NCBI GenBank assembly: GCA_031417555.1
Contig: JANOVV010000070.1
Span: 26,726-90,725 of the forward strand
Length of the DNA: 64,000 nucleotides
Source of the DNA: JADKIH01 sp031417555
GTDB taxonomy: Bacteria; Bacteroidota; Bacteroidia; AKYH767-A; 2013-40CM-41-45
Direction: 5' to 3'
Both the position numbers and the translations under genes were made by a program. The notes beneath the pieces are model-generated. The model saw nothing but the letters and a program-made list of their open reading frames with translations, did not search any database and had not been told where the DNA came from. Positions 37,507 to 44,809 of the stretch are shown in pieces. Each line of letters opens with the position of its first letter. Position 1 is the stretch's first letter.

Positions 37507-37511
37507 TATTA

Positions 37512-37528
37512 TTTACCGTTAAGGTAAA
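37512..37528. terminator. Small hairpin between convergent genes, possible bidirectional terminator
   Basis: A 6-bp stem (TTTACC with GGTAAA) and five-base loop lies between the stops of the T9SS gene and ribH. It is followed on the plus strand by TTTATAATTTTTT. The stem is short, so this is tentative. Confidence 0.35.
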
Positions 37529-37530
37529 AT

Positions 37531-38013
37531 TTATAATTTTTTCTTGATTAAAGCCATCTGAATAGCAGTTACAGCTGCCTCAACTCCTTTATTACCGTGT
37601 TTGCCACCCGAACGGTCAATAGCCTGTTGCAAAGTGCCGGTAGTAAGCACGCCAAAAATAACAGGTGTATTATTTTCCAGTCCGAGCTGCATAATCCCTG
37701 AAGAAACGGCGTGACAAATAAAATCAAAATGTCGGGTTTCACCTTGAATTACACAACCAATGCAAACAACGGCATCCGGTTTCATTGAACTTAAAAGAAA
37801 TTTCGCACCCAATGGTAATTCAAAACTTCCCGGAACATCTTGTCTGAATATATCACTTTCTTTTACTCCTGCATTTAGCAAAGTTCCCTTGGCTCCAAGA
37901 AACAGAGCTTCGGTTACTTCAATATTCCATGCGGATACAACAATTCCTATACGCAAACCGGTAGCATCCGGAAGAAAATTAATTGAGGAAAGATTTTTTA
38001 AGTCGGAAGACAC
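37531..38013 (-). CDS. ribH: 6,7-dimethyl-8-ribityllumazine synthase
   Basis: RibH makes the lumazine precursor of riboflavin from the ribitylaminouracil intermediate and dihydroxybutanone phosphate. At 160 residues it is full length. Visible motifs are VSAWNIEVTEAL near residue 27, PGSFELPLGAKFL, GCVIQGETRHFDFIC with the catalytic His, FGVLTTGTLQQAIDRSGGKHGNKG and the C-terminal helix. About 100 bases separate it from the upstream TPR gene on the same strand; no FMN riboswitch is visible. Confidence 0.96.
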   Translation of the reverse strand: MSSDLKNLSSINFLPDATGLRIGIVVSAWNIEVTEALFLGAKGTLLNAGVKESDIFRQDVPGSFELPLGAKFLLSSMKPDAVVCIGCVIQGETRHFDFICHAVSSGIMQLGLENNTPVIFGVLTTGTLQQAIDRSGGKHGNKGVEAAVTAIQMALIKKKL

Positions 38014-38113
38014 AGAAATATTAATTGAAAATTCGGATATCTAAAATAAAGGAATGCCAAATTTTTATAGAAGAAAAATATATACCAATATTATCAAATT
38101 CCGAATAGAGAAC

Positions 38114-38794
38114 TTATTTACTGATCATAGCTTCTGCACGGGCAATATATTTATCAGCTTGTGCAGCTTCAGTAGAAGTAGAATAATCTTTTTTAAGACG
38201 CAAATAAAGATCTTTTGCTTCCTTATAATTTCCTTTAGACTCCTGAGCGATAGCTAATTTAACCATCATGATTGGAGTTGTGAAATTATTTGGATTCTCT
38301 GAACAAGCTTTTTGATAAAATGAAATGGCTTCATCAACATTTTTTAACTCCATATTTGCATCGCCAATAGCGCCATAAACAATCGCACCGGTAACATCAT
38401 CTTTGGCATCATAACTTCTTAATTCTTCAATGGCATTAGGATAATCTTTCATTTTCATATAGGCCATTCCTAAATAATAACGAGCAAGGTTACCTGACGG
38501 ACTAACACCGTAATCATCAGCAATTTCTTTAAGACCCGGATGGTTTCCATCGCCATTGATGGCTAGCTTTAATGAATCAGCAAAAAAGTATTGTTCAGAA
38601 TAGAAAAGTGATGATTGAGCTTCTTGTTCCTTGTTAGCAACATAAACTTTCTGATAAAAAAAGTATCCGCCCACGGCAAGTAATAAAGCGCCGAATATTA
38701 TACTCAGGCTTTTTTTGTTCTGATTAATAAAATGCTCGGTCTTACCCAGCGCTTCTGTTACTATAAAGTCTTGATCCTGTGATGTTTCAGCCAT
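38114..38794 (-). CDS. Membrane-anchored TPR protein
   Basis: A 226-residue protein with one transmembrane helix near the N-terminus (about 27-46, SLSIIFGALLLAVGGYFFYQ) and TPR-type repeats behind it (about 90-215). This resembles the YfgM/UPF0070 architecture, in which a single-span TPR protein works with periplasmic chaperones or Sec, although orthology is not established. It is followed by ribH on the same strand. A well-formed promoter-like sequence lies just upstream. Confidence 0.75.
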   Translation of the reverse strand: MAETSQDQDFIVTEALGKTEHFINQNKKSLSIIFGALLLAVGGYFFYQKVYVANKEQEAQSSLFYSEQYFFADSLKLAINGDGNHPGLKEIADDYGVSPSGNLARYYLGMAYMKMKDYPNAIEELRSYDAKDDVTGAIVYGAIGDANMELKNVDEAISFYQKACSENPNNFTTPIMMVKLAIAQESKGNYKEAKDLYLRLKKDYSTSTEAAQADKYIARAEAMISK

Positions 38795-38825
38795 GATTGG
38801 GCGTATAGGTTTATAAATGAGGATG

Positions 38826-38855
38826 CAAAATTAATTTATTTTCCTTAACAGCCAA
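38826..38855 (-). promoter_or_regulatory. Putative promoter of the TPR-ribH unit
   Basis: On the minus strand TTG (38855-38853) is followed by a 19-base spacer and TAATTTTG (38833-38826), matching the Bacteroidota promoter pattern TTG-N19-TAnnTTTG. It lies about 32 bases upstream of the ATG, and no other gene intervenes. This is the best promoter match I found in the window. Confidence 0.5.
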
Positions 38856-39008
38856 TTTTTATGTGATTTTATAACGTTTTATTTGATTTTTAGCGTCTAT
38901 CGTGTCATTGGAATTAACGAATTCTATTTAATATCCTAAAACTGAAATAATGATATCTGATTCTCTTACGATTAAAGATGCTATTTTTGTAGCCAAAATC
39001 AATAATTG

Positions 39009-39287
39009 ATGCTGCGGATTCTGTATTTTTCTTTAATTCCTTTAGTTGCATCTTGTTCTCAACACCTTACAGATCCTAATGTATCGCAGGCTTTAGGAGA
39101 TAAATTCGATACCTTAAATTCAATGACAGTTTCAGAGCTTACAGCAAATTTAAAGGGGAAATCAAAGATTGATTGCATAGTTAATGGCAGAATTAATGAG
39201 GTTTGTCAAAGTGAAGGTTGTTGGCTAACCCTCAAAAATCGTGACGGTGAAGCTGTTCTGGTTCGAATGAAAAATCATTTTTTTTAG
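39009..39287 (+). CDS. C-terminally truncated DUF4920-like lipoprotein
   Basis: A 92-residue product from ATG 39009. It has a lipoprotein-type signal (LIPLVASC) and then the N-terminal half of a DUF4920 domain: MTVSELTANLKGKSKIDCIVNGRINEVCQSEGCWLTLKNRDG. The family normally continues for about 50-60 residues after the position where this frame stops. Here it ends at MKNHFF in a run of eight T followed by TAG, and the HMG-CoA lyase ATG comes nine bases later, so there is no room for the missing half. It is therefore a truncated gene, either decaying or a minimal variant. Confidence 0.6.
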   Translation: MLRILYFSLIPLVASCSQHLTDPNVSQALGDKFDTLNSMTVSELTANLKGKSKIDCIVNGRINEVCQSEGCWLTLKNRDGEAVLVRMKNHFF

Positions 39288-39296
39288 TGGCAGAAA

Positions 39297-40160
39297 ATGA
39301 ATCCGAAAAAAAATAATATCAAACTGGTTGAATGTCCCCGCGATGCAATGCAAGGTTGGGCGGACTATATACCGGTTGAAAAAAAAATAATTTACCTAAA
39401 CAGTTTGCTGAAGGTAGGCTTCGATACACTTGATTTCGGATCTTTCGTTTCACCTAAAGCAATTCCGCAACTGCGCGATACAAAAGAAGTATTAAGAGGA
39501 TTAGACATTATAAATTCGTCAACAAAACTTCTGGCAATTATTGCCAATGTTAGAGGCGCAGAAGAAGCTGTTGAGTTTAATGAAATTTCATTTCTCGGTT
39601 TTCCTTTTTCTGTTTCTGAAGAATTTCAAAAGAGGAATACAAATTCTACAATCAGTGAATCTTTAAAACGAGTGGAGGAAATTCAAACACTTTGCATAAA
39701 AAACGGAAAAGAACTTGTTGTTTATATTTCCATGGGTTTTGGCAATCCGTATGGAGAATTATGGAATGCTGATATCGTCATTCGATGGGTGAAAAAATTG
39801 GCTCAAATGGGAATAAAGATTATTGCGCTTTCTGATACCATTGGTGTAAGTAATCCTGATAATATTACCGAACTATTTTCCAATCTTATTCCCGAATTTC
39901 CCAGTATAGAGTTTGGTGCTCATCTACATAGCAGTCCCGAAAAGTGGAAAGAGAAAATTATTGCTTGTGAAAAAAGTGGTTGTGTTCGGTATGATTCTGC
40001 TTTAAAAGGGATTGGAGGATGCCCAATGGCTGATGATGAATTGGTGGGAAACCTTGCCACAGAAAATTTGGTTAATTATTTCGGAGGCCCGGAATTACTA
40101 GGATTAGATACTGATTCATTTAAAGAATCATTAAGAATAGCGAATGATATTTTTCATTGA
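39297..40160 (+). CDS. mvaB: Hydroxymethylglutaryl-CoA lyase
   Basis: A 287-residue enzyme of the HMGL-like TIM-barrel family, which cleaves HMG-CoA to acetoacetate and acetyl-CoA in leucine degradation. VECPRDAMQGW (11-21) gives the catalytic Arg-Asp pair. FGAHLHSS retains both metal-ligand His residues, although the usual following Asp-Thr is Ser-Ser. GIGGCPMADDELVGNLATE keeps the reactive Cys and the Asn ligand. All residues needed for lyase activity appear present, so this is favoured over isopropylmalate or homocitrate synthase relatives. It lies nine bases after the truncated DUF4920 gene and shares its strand. Confidence 0.9.
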   Translation: MNPKKNNIKLVECPRDAMQGWADYIPVEKKIIYLNSLLKVGFDTLDFGSFVSPKAIPQLRDTKEVLRGLDIINSSTKLLAIIANVRGAEEAVEFNEISFLGFPFSVSEEFQKRNTNSTISESLKRVEEIQTLCIKNGKELVVYISMGFGNPYGELWNADIVIRWVKKLAQMGIKIIALSDTIGVSNPDNITELFSNLIPEFPSIEFGAHLHSSPEKWKEKIIACEKSGCVRYDSALKGIGGCPMADDELVGNLATENLVNYFGGPELLGLDTDSFKESLRIANDIFH

Positions 40161-40334
40161 AAAGAATCCTTAATTTTGTAAGAATGAAACAAAAATAATT
40201 AACAACAGACTAGCTATCATTTTTTATATTGATATTGAGATTTTTAAGCAAATATTAGGTAAAACTTCTATTATTAATTGCGTAACAGAAGAAAAACAAG
40301 AATAAACAACTAATTAATTACGTTATTTTCAGTG

Positions 40335-41807
40335 ATGATAATTTTCAAACAGAAACTTTCAGGTTTACTACTACTTTGCTTGCTTGCATTTTATTCAAAT
40401 TTTGCATTGGGCCAAACTGTAGAGTTGAAGGGAAAAATAAAAAAAGATAATAAACCTTTGGGCGGAGTAACCATTCAGGTAACCGGAAATGGCGTAGCTC
40501 CTCAAACGATAACATCTAAGGAAAATGGAGGTTTTTCAATTGTACTCGATCTTCAAAAAAGTTATTCTGTAACATTTATTAAATCAGGCCACGTTTCTAA
40601 ACTTATAGAATTTAATACCAAAGTGCCGGCAGATGTTGCCGATATTCTCTATCAGTTTGATTTCAAAATAGACCTCTTTGATGACCTTGCCGGTGTATCG
40701 AATAATAATGCAATGTTAAAACCTGTTGCTAGGGTTGCTTATAATCCGACCTATGAAAATTTCATGGATGATGAAAATTATACCAAGCAGGTAAGGAATG
40801 AACAGGAAAATGCCAGAAAGATTGCTGAAGAAATTATCAGGAAGCAGGAAAAAATCCGCCTCGATTCACTTAATAAATCCTGGAACGATTCTCTTGCCAA
40901 AGCAAAATCCAGAGACAGCCAATCATTGGCCGATAAAGCTCAACAAGAACGATTGAGACTGGAAAAAGAAAAAGCACGCAGAGACTCTATCGATAAAGTA
41001 AATTCTCTTGCACAAGAAGCTGTTAAAGAAAAAGCCAGACTTGAAGCTGAAGCCAAGCTGAAAGAAAAACAAAAACAAGAAGCCGAACTTGCTGCAAGCT
41101 TAGCCGCCAAAGCAAAGCAAAAAGCAATCGACGATAGCACTCAAAAAGCACAGGCAGATGCAAAAGCACTCGCTGATGCCAAAGCAAAAGAAGATAAAGA
41201 TCGTTTAGAATCTGAAGCAAAACTAAAAGAAAAGCAAAGGCTGGAAGCTGAACAAGCGGCTAGTCTTGCAGCTAAAGAAAAAGCACAGGCAGAAGCGAAA
41301 GCTCTTTCTGAAGCAAAGGCAAAAGAAGAAAAAGATCGTTTAGAGGCAGAAGCAAAACTAAAAGAAAAACAAAGACTGGAAGCTGAACAATTGGCCGGTA
41401 TAGCGGCCAAAGAAAAAGCAATTGCTGATGCTAAATTATTGCAAGATAAAAAAGCACAAAATGACAAAGTAGAACAAGAAAGAAAAGCAAAACTACTCGC
41501 AGAAATAGAAGCAAAAAAACAAATGCTGGCCAAAGCAAATTCTGTTGAAGAAAAGTCAAAGCCTTTACCTAAAACTGCACCAATCCCAAAGATTGTAGAC
41601 TCAGATTATCGTGACGGAGTTACTGAAGAGACAATTACAGAAGCAAACAGAGTTATTTATCGCACTGTTATAAAGAAAGAAGGACTTGCATTTAATTATC
41701 AAAAAATTGTTTATAGCTGGGGAGGAATATTTTATTTTAGAAATGAAAGCAGCGTTACTGAGATCTCTTTTAATCAGGATATCAATAATGCCAAGGAAAA
41801 AAAGTAA
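40335..41807 (+). CDS. Exported beta-sandwich plus Lys/Ala/Glu coiled-coil protein, TolA-like
   Basis: A 490-residue protein from ATG 40335 (the GTG three bases earlier is less likely). A signal peptide (about 1-26, ending FALGQT) is followed by a carboxypeptidase-regulatory-like domain (about 28-110, LKGKIKKDNKPLGGVTIQVTG). A long highly charged coiled coil (about 150-415) contains three imperfect repeats of EAEAKLKEKQRLEAEQAASLA at DNA offsets near 41049, 41214 and 41349. A short C-terminal domain follows (about 425-490, with YRTVIKKEGLAFNYQKIVYSWGG). The coil resembles that of TolA, but there is no N-terminal TolA anchor motif and no tolQR nearby. A periplasm-spanning or surface spacer role is possible. 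Function is unknown. Confidence 0.75.
   Translation: MIIFKQKLSGLLLLCLLAFYSNFALGQTVELKGKIKKDNKPLGGVTIQVTGNGVAPQTITSKENGGFSIVLDLQKSYSVTFIKSGHVSKLIEFNTKVPADVADILYQFDFKIDLFDDLAGVSNNNAMLKPVARVAYNPTYENFMDDENYTKQVRNEQENARKIAEEIIRKQEKIRLDSLNKSWNDSLAKAKSRDSQSLADKAQQERLRLEKEKARRDSIDKVNSLAQEAVKEKARLEAEAKLKEKQKQEAELAASLAAKAKQKAIDDSTQKAQADAKALADAKAKEDKDRLESEAKLKEKQRLEAEQAASLAAKEKAQAEAKALSEAKAKEEKDRLEAEAKLKEKQRLEAEQLAGIAAKEKAIADAKLLQDKKAQNDKVEQERKAKLLAEIEAKKQMLAKANSVEEKSKPLPKTAPIPKIVDSDYRDGVTEETITEANRVIYRTVIKKEGLAFNYQKIVYSWGGIFYFRNESSVTEISFNQDINNAKEKK
41049..41430 (+). repeat. Imperfect in-gene repeats encoding the EAKLKEKQ coiled-coil unit
   Basis: Three related units begin near 41049, 41214 and 41349 (steps of about 165 and 135 bases). 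Each starts GAAGC(C/A)AA(G/A)CT and encodes E-A-K-L-K-E-K-Q. Both spacings are multiples of three, so the frame is kept. These are internal to the TolA-like gene and likely to vary in copy number. Confidence 0.7.
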
Positions 41808-42256
41808 AATGCTATTTGACGTCGAATAATTTTTTTAAATTATCCTTTACATTTTTAATTTACTGAAAATTAAAACAGAGACTGAAAAATCTAATTGGTT
41901 TTTTTCTTTACGTTAAACCGATAATTTTTTCTAACTATTGAGCCTTATTTTGAACCCGGATTTTGCAGTTAAACAAAAATTGCGAATCAAATTATTGAAA
42001 GATAATCTTTTATTATAAAATCAGGGCATTGTAAAAAGAAGATGTCGTAAACACAAATGATAATGGCATCACTGACCAATCATTCTAATCATAATGGAGT
42101 TTTAAACATTTCAATTGCAAAATCCCGGTTGAATTTCTTTTCTATTAATATGAATTAATTGTAATCTAAATTATTTATAGCGGGGAAATAATAAAAATAA
42201 TAGTCAAATTGTCAAATTGATATTAACTTCACCGAAAATTTAGTCAGAGCTCCCAT
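41808..42256. other. Gene-free A/T-rich region
   Basis: About 450 bases between the coiled-coil gene and surE. I see no credible coding frame: the longest plus-strand ATG frame noted (42057-42158) has 33 codons without family features. There is no tRNA or clear terminator, only a weak A/T hairpin at about 41826-41847. It may contain the surE promoter or an unrecognised small RNA. Confidence 0.5.
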
Positions 42257-43048
42257 ATGTCGAAAAAAAATAATGCAGTTATACTTGTTACCAATGATGA
42301 TGGTATTACAGCTCCGGGTCTTCATGCGCTTGTTGAAGCAGTAAAGCATCTGGGTGAAATTATTGTTGTAGCGCCGGATAGTCCTCAATCAGGCATGGGG
42401 CATGCTATAACCATTAATAACCCGCTACGTCTCGATAAAGTCGAATTACATGGTAGTCATACTTGGTATCAATGCAGTGGAACACCGGTTGATTGTGTAA
42501 AAATTGCTATTGATAAAATTCTTCACCGCAAACCGGATTTATGTGTTTCAGGTATTAATCATGGAAGCAATTCGGCTATCAATGTAATTTATTCAGGAAC
42601 TATGTCTGCGGCTATGGAAGGTGCCATTGAAGGAATTCCTTCTATTGGTTTTTCCCTACTTAATTTTGCTCTCGATGCAGATTTCACTGCGGCTAAACGG
42701 TATGCCGGAATGATTGCTGAAAATGTATTAGAGCGAGGCCTTCCTCCGGGAACACTTCTTAATGTTAATATACCCAATCTTCCGATTAAATCTCTCAAAG
42801 GCGTAAAAGTATGTCGTCAGGCCAATGCCAAATGGGAAGAAGAATTTGATGAAAGGCTTGATCCGAATAAAAGAAAATACTATTGGCTTACCGGTAAATT
42901 TGTTAATCAGGATAAAGGACAAGATACTGACGAATGGGCACTTGCTAACGGATATATTTCATTAGTTCCCGTGCAATATGATTTTACTGCTCATCATGCT
43001 ATTCCATTTCTCAATGAGATGAATTATGAATTGGGAAAAGAAGATTAA
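42257..43048 (+). CDS. surE: 5'/3'-nucleotidase SurE
   Basis: SurE is a metal-dependent nucleoside-monophosphate phosphatase of stationary phase and nucleotide balance. At 263 residues it is typical. LVTNDDGITAPG (about 10-21) carries the metal-binding Asp14-Asp15 pair. PDSPQSGMGHAIT, SGTPVDCVKIA, SGINHGSN and YSGTMSAAMEG are all conserved family blocks. The 3' end overlaps the next gene by 23 bases, so it probably leads the surE-lpxB group. Confidence 0.96.
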   Translation: MSKKNNAVILVTNDDGITAPGLHALVEAVKHLGEIIVVAPDSPQSGMGHAITINNPLRLDKVELHGSHTWYQCSGTPVDCVKIAIDKILHRKPDLCVSGINHGSNSAINVIYSGTMSAAMEGAIEGIPSIGFSLLNFALDADFTAAKRYAGMIAENVLERGLPPGTLLNVNIPNLPIKSLKGVKVCRQANAKWEEEFDERLDPNKRKYYWLTGKFVNQDKGQDTDEWALANGYISLVPVQYDFTAHHAIPFLNEMNYELGKED

Positions 43049-43325
43049 AAATTCTTTTGTTTTTGGTTTGGTTACAGGACTAATTTCACTGGGAATTTTT
43101 TATTTTATGTTTTCCTGGATACGAACATGGATTAGTAATTATTTTGGAAATCCTTACATGCTTCGTCCGCCGGCAGTTCAATTGCTTACACTATTGATTA
43201 ATATAATTCTATTTCGTTTGCTGATGATTAATTTCAATAAAGAGCAAACAGGTAAGGGATTTTTATTTATTACTGTGATTTTTGCACTCTTATATTTTTT
43301 TATTTTCTTTAGAATAAATAAATGA
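43026..43325 (+). CDS. Small membrane protein, paralogue A
   Basis: A 99-residue protein with three predicted transmembrane helices (about 12-34, 49-67 and 78-95) and no recognised domain. Its ATG lies inside surE (23-base overlap). It begins NWEKKIKNSFVFGLVTG, similar to the N-terminus of the following gene's product, and in the middle both share an L-I-N helix and a short basic loop. The two look like a tandem duplication. It is probably cotranslated with surE and lpxB and sits in the inner membrane. Confidence 0.7.
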   Translation: MNWEKKIKNSFVFGLVTGLISLGIFYFMFSWIRTWISNYFGNPYMLRPPAVQLLTLLINIILFRLLMINFNKEQTGKGFLFITVIFALLYFFIFFRINK

Positions 43326-43612
43326 AAAATTGGAGCAATAAATTATCTACCGGATTAATCATAGGAATATTAAGTCCGCCCCTGGCATTTTATATTTTTA
43401 GTTTGTTTGAGTATCAGGGTGAAAGTGCGATTGAATTGCTCAAAGGTTTTGCCGGTCGCAAAGTGTTAACTCATGTTATCAGTCTTTCGGTATTAATTAA
43501 CCTACCTTTATTTTTTGCATTTCTAAGTTCCAATCGCGAATATACTGCACGTGGAATTATTGGTGCTACTCTGATATATGCTTTTACAGTATTAATATTA
43601 AAATTATTCTGA
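43322..43612 (+). CDS. Small membrane protein, paralogue B
   Basis: A 96-residue membrane protein with three predicted helices (about 8-27, 48-66 and 75-94). It overlaps paralogue A by four bases (ATGA), and its last base overlaps the first base of lpxB. Similarity to paralogue A is visible in NWSNKLSTGLIIGI versus NWEKKIKNSFVFGLVTG, and in the LINLPLFFAF versus LINIILFRLL helix followed by a short polar loop. Place and overlap suggest a job tied to lipid A or envelope synthesis, but no function is known. Confidence 0.7.
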   Translation: MKNWSNKLSTGLIIGILSPPLAFYIFSLFEYQGESAIELLKGFAGRKVLTHVISLSVLINLPLFFAFLSSNREYTARGIIGATLIYAFTVLILKLF

Positions 43613-44730
43613 TGAAATTATATATAATAGCAGGTGAAGCTTCCGGCGATTTACATGCTTCCGATCTCATCAGAGAATTAAATCATCTTCGAACAGGCAT
43701 AGAAGTAAGGGCCTGGGGAGGAGATTTAATGAAAGCAGAAGGAGCAGAGATCGTTAAACATTACCGCGACCTTGCATTTATGGGCTTCACAGAGGTGATT
43801 ATGAATTTGAAAACGATACTTAAAAATATCGAGTATTGTAAAAAGGATATTTTAAAATTCAAACCTGATGCGATAATATTAGTCGATTATCCGGGATTTA
43901 ATCTTCGTATTGCTGAGTTTGCAAAAAAAAATAATATTCCTGTTTATTATTACATTTCTCCTCAAGTCTGGGCATGGAAATCTTCCCGCGTATTTAAGAT
44001 TAGAGAAGTTGTAAAAAAAATGTTTGTTATTCTTCCTTTTGAAAAAGAATTTTATAAAAAATTTAATTATGATGTTGAATATGTCGGCCATCCATTGCAA
44101 GATGTTATTCAAAGAAAGAAAAAATTATTTTCAGAGCGTTCAGTGTTTATTAGAAAACATGGTTTAAACGATAAACCCATTGTAGCTATCCTTCCCGGAA
44201 GCAGAAAACAGGAAATAGAAACAATACTTCCTTTAATGATTTCTGTTAGTGATAGTTTTCCCGGATACCAGTTTATAATTGCAGCAGCGCCTTCTCAATC
44301 ACTTTCTTTTTATAAAGATTTGATTGGTGATAAAAAATTGTCAATCGTTGCCGATGAAACCTATGAATTGCTTTCTCATTCCGAAGCGGCCCTTGTTACT
44401 TCGGGGACCGCTACCCTGGAAACAGCTCTCTTAAATATTCCCCAAGTAGTTTGTTATAAAGGTGGAATGATTAGTTATATTATTGCAAGGATGTTGGTTA
44501 AGATTAAATTTATTTCACTCGTTAACCTTATCATGGATAGGGAAGTAGTTAAAGAACTTATACAGAATAATCTTAATGCTAATTCAATTGAAGAAGAGTT
44601 GAAGAAAATTCTCGATCCTCCTGTCAGATCAAGAATATTAGGTGATTATGCTAAATTAAATGAAATATTAAACACAGGCGGTTCTGCAGCTAAAGTGGCT
44701 TCAATGATTTTAGATGATCTTAAGCGATAA
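43612..44730 (+). CDS. lpxB: Lipid-A-disaccharide synthase
   Basis: LpxB joins UDP-2,3-diacylglucosamine and lipid X into the lipid A disaccharide at the cytosolic face of the inner membrane. At 372 residues it is complete. IIAGEASGDLHASDL (about 4-18), AWGGDLMKAEGAE, LVDYPGFNLR, YYISPQVWAWKSSR, YVGHPL and LPGSRKQEIE are all signatures. It is the last gene of the surE group, followed by a short spacer before comEC. Confidence 0.96.
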   Translation: MKLYIIAGEASGDLHASDLIRELNHLRTGIEVRAWGGDLMKAEGAEIVKHYRDLAFMGFTEVIMNLKTILKNIEYCKKDILKFKPDAIILVDYPGFNLRIAEFAKKNNIPVYYYISPQVWAWKSSRVFKIREVVKKMFVILPFEKEFYKKFNYDVEYVGHPLQDVIQRKKKLFSERSVFIRKHGLNDKPIVAILPGSRKQEIETILPLMISVSDSFPGYQFIIAAAPSQSLSFYKDLIGDKKLSIVADETYELLSHSEAALVTSGTATLETALLNIPQVVCYKGGMISYIIARMLVKIKFISLVNLIMDREVVKELIQNNLNANSIEEELKKILDPPVRSRILGDYAKLNEILNTGGSAAKVASMILDDLKR

Positions 44731-44809
44731 ATATATATAAGCAGGTTATTTTATTAGGCTAGTTACAATAGAAAGATCGGATCACAGATTTCGGCAATAA
44801 CTTTGCCGG

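Noticed and set aside
38014..38113. FMN riboswitch upstream of ribH
   Set aside because: The 100-base spacer lacks the conserved riboswitch core (AGGG...GGTG-type elements) and is too short and A/T-rich.
41141..41533. Minus-strand open frame of 130 residues opposite the coiled-coil gene
   Set aside because: It is the shadow of the Lys/Ala/Glu-rich repeat (Ser/Phe/Ala-rich on the other strand), has no homology-like features and no promoter.
42057..42158. 33-codon plus-strand frame in the spacer before surE
   Set aside because: Low-complexity Asn/Ser/Ile composition, no ribosome site or homology-like motif; expected by chance in A/T-rich DNA.
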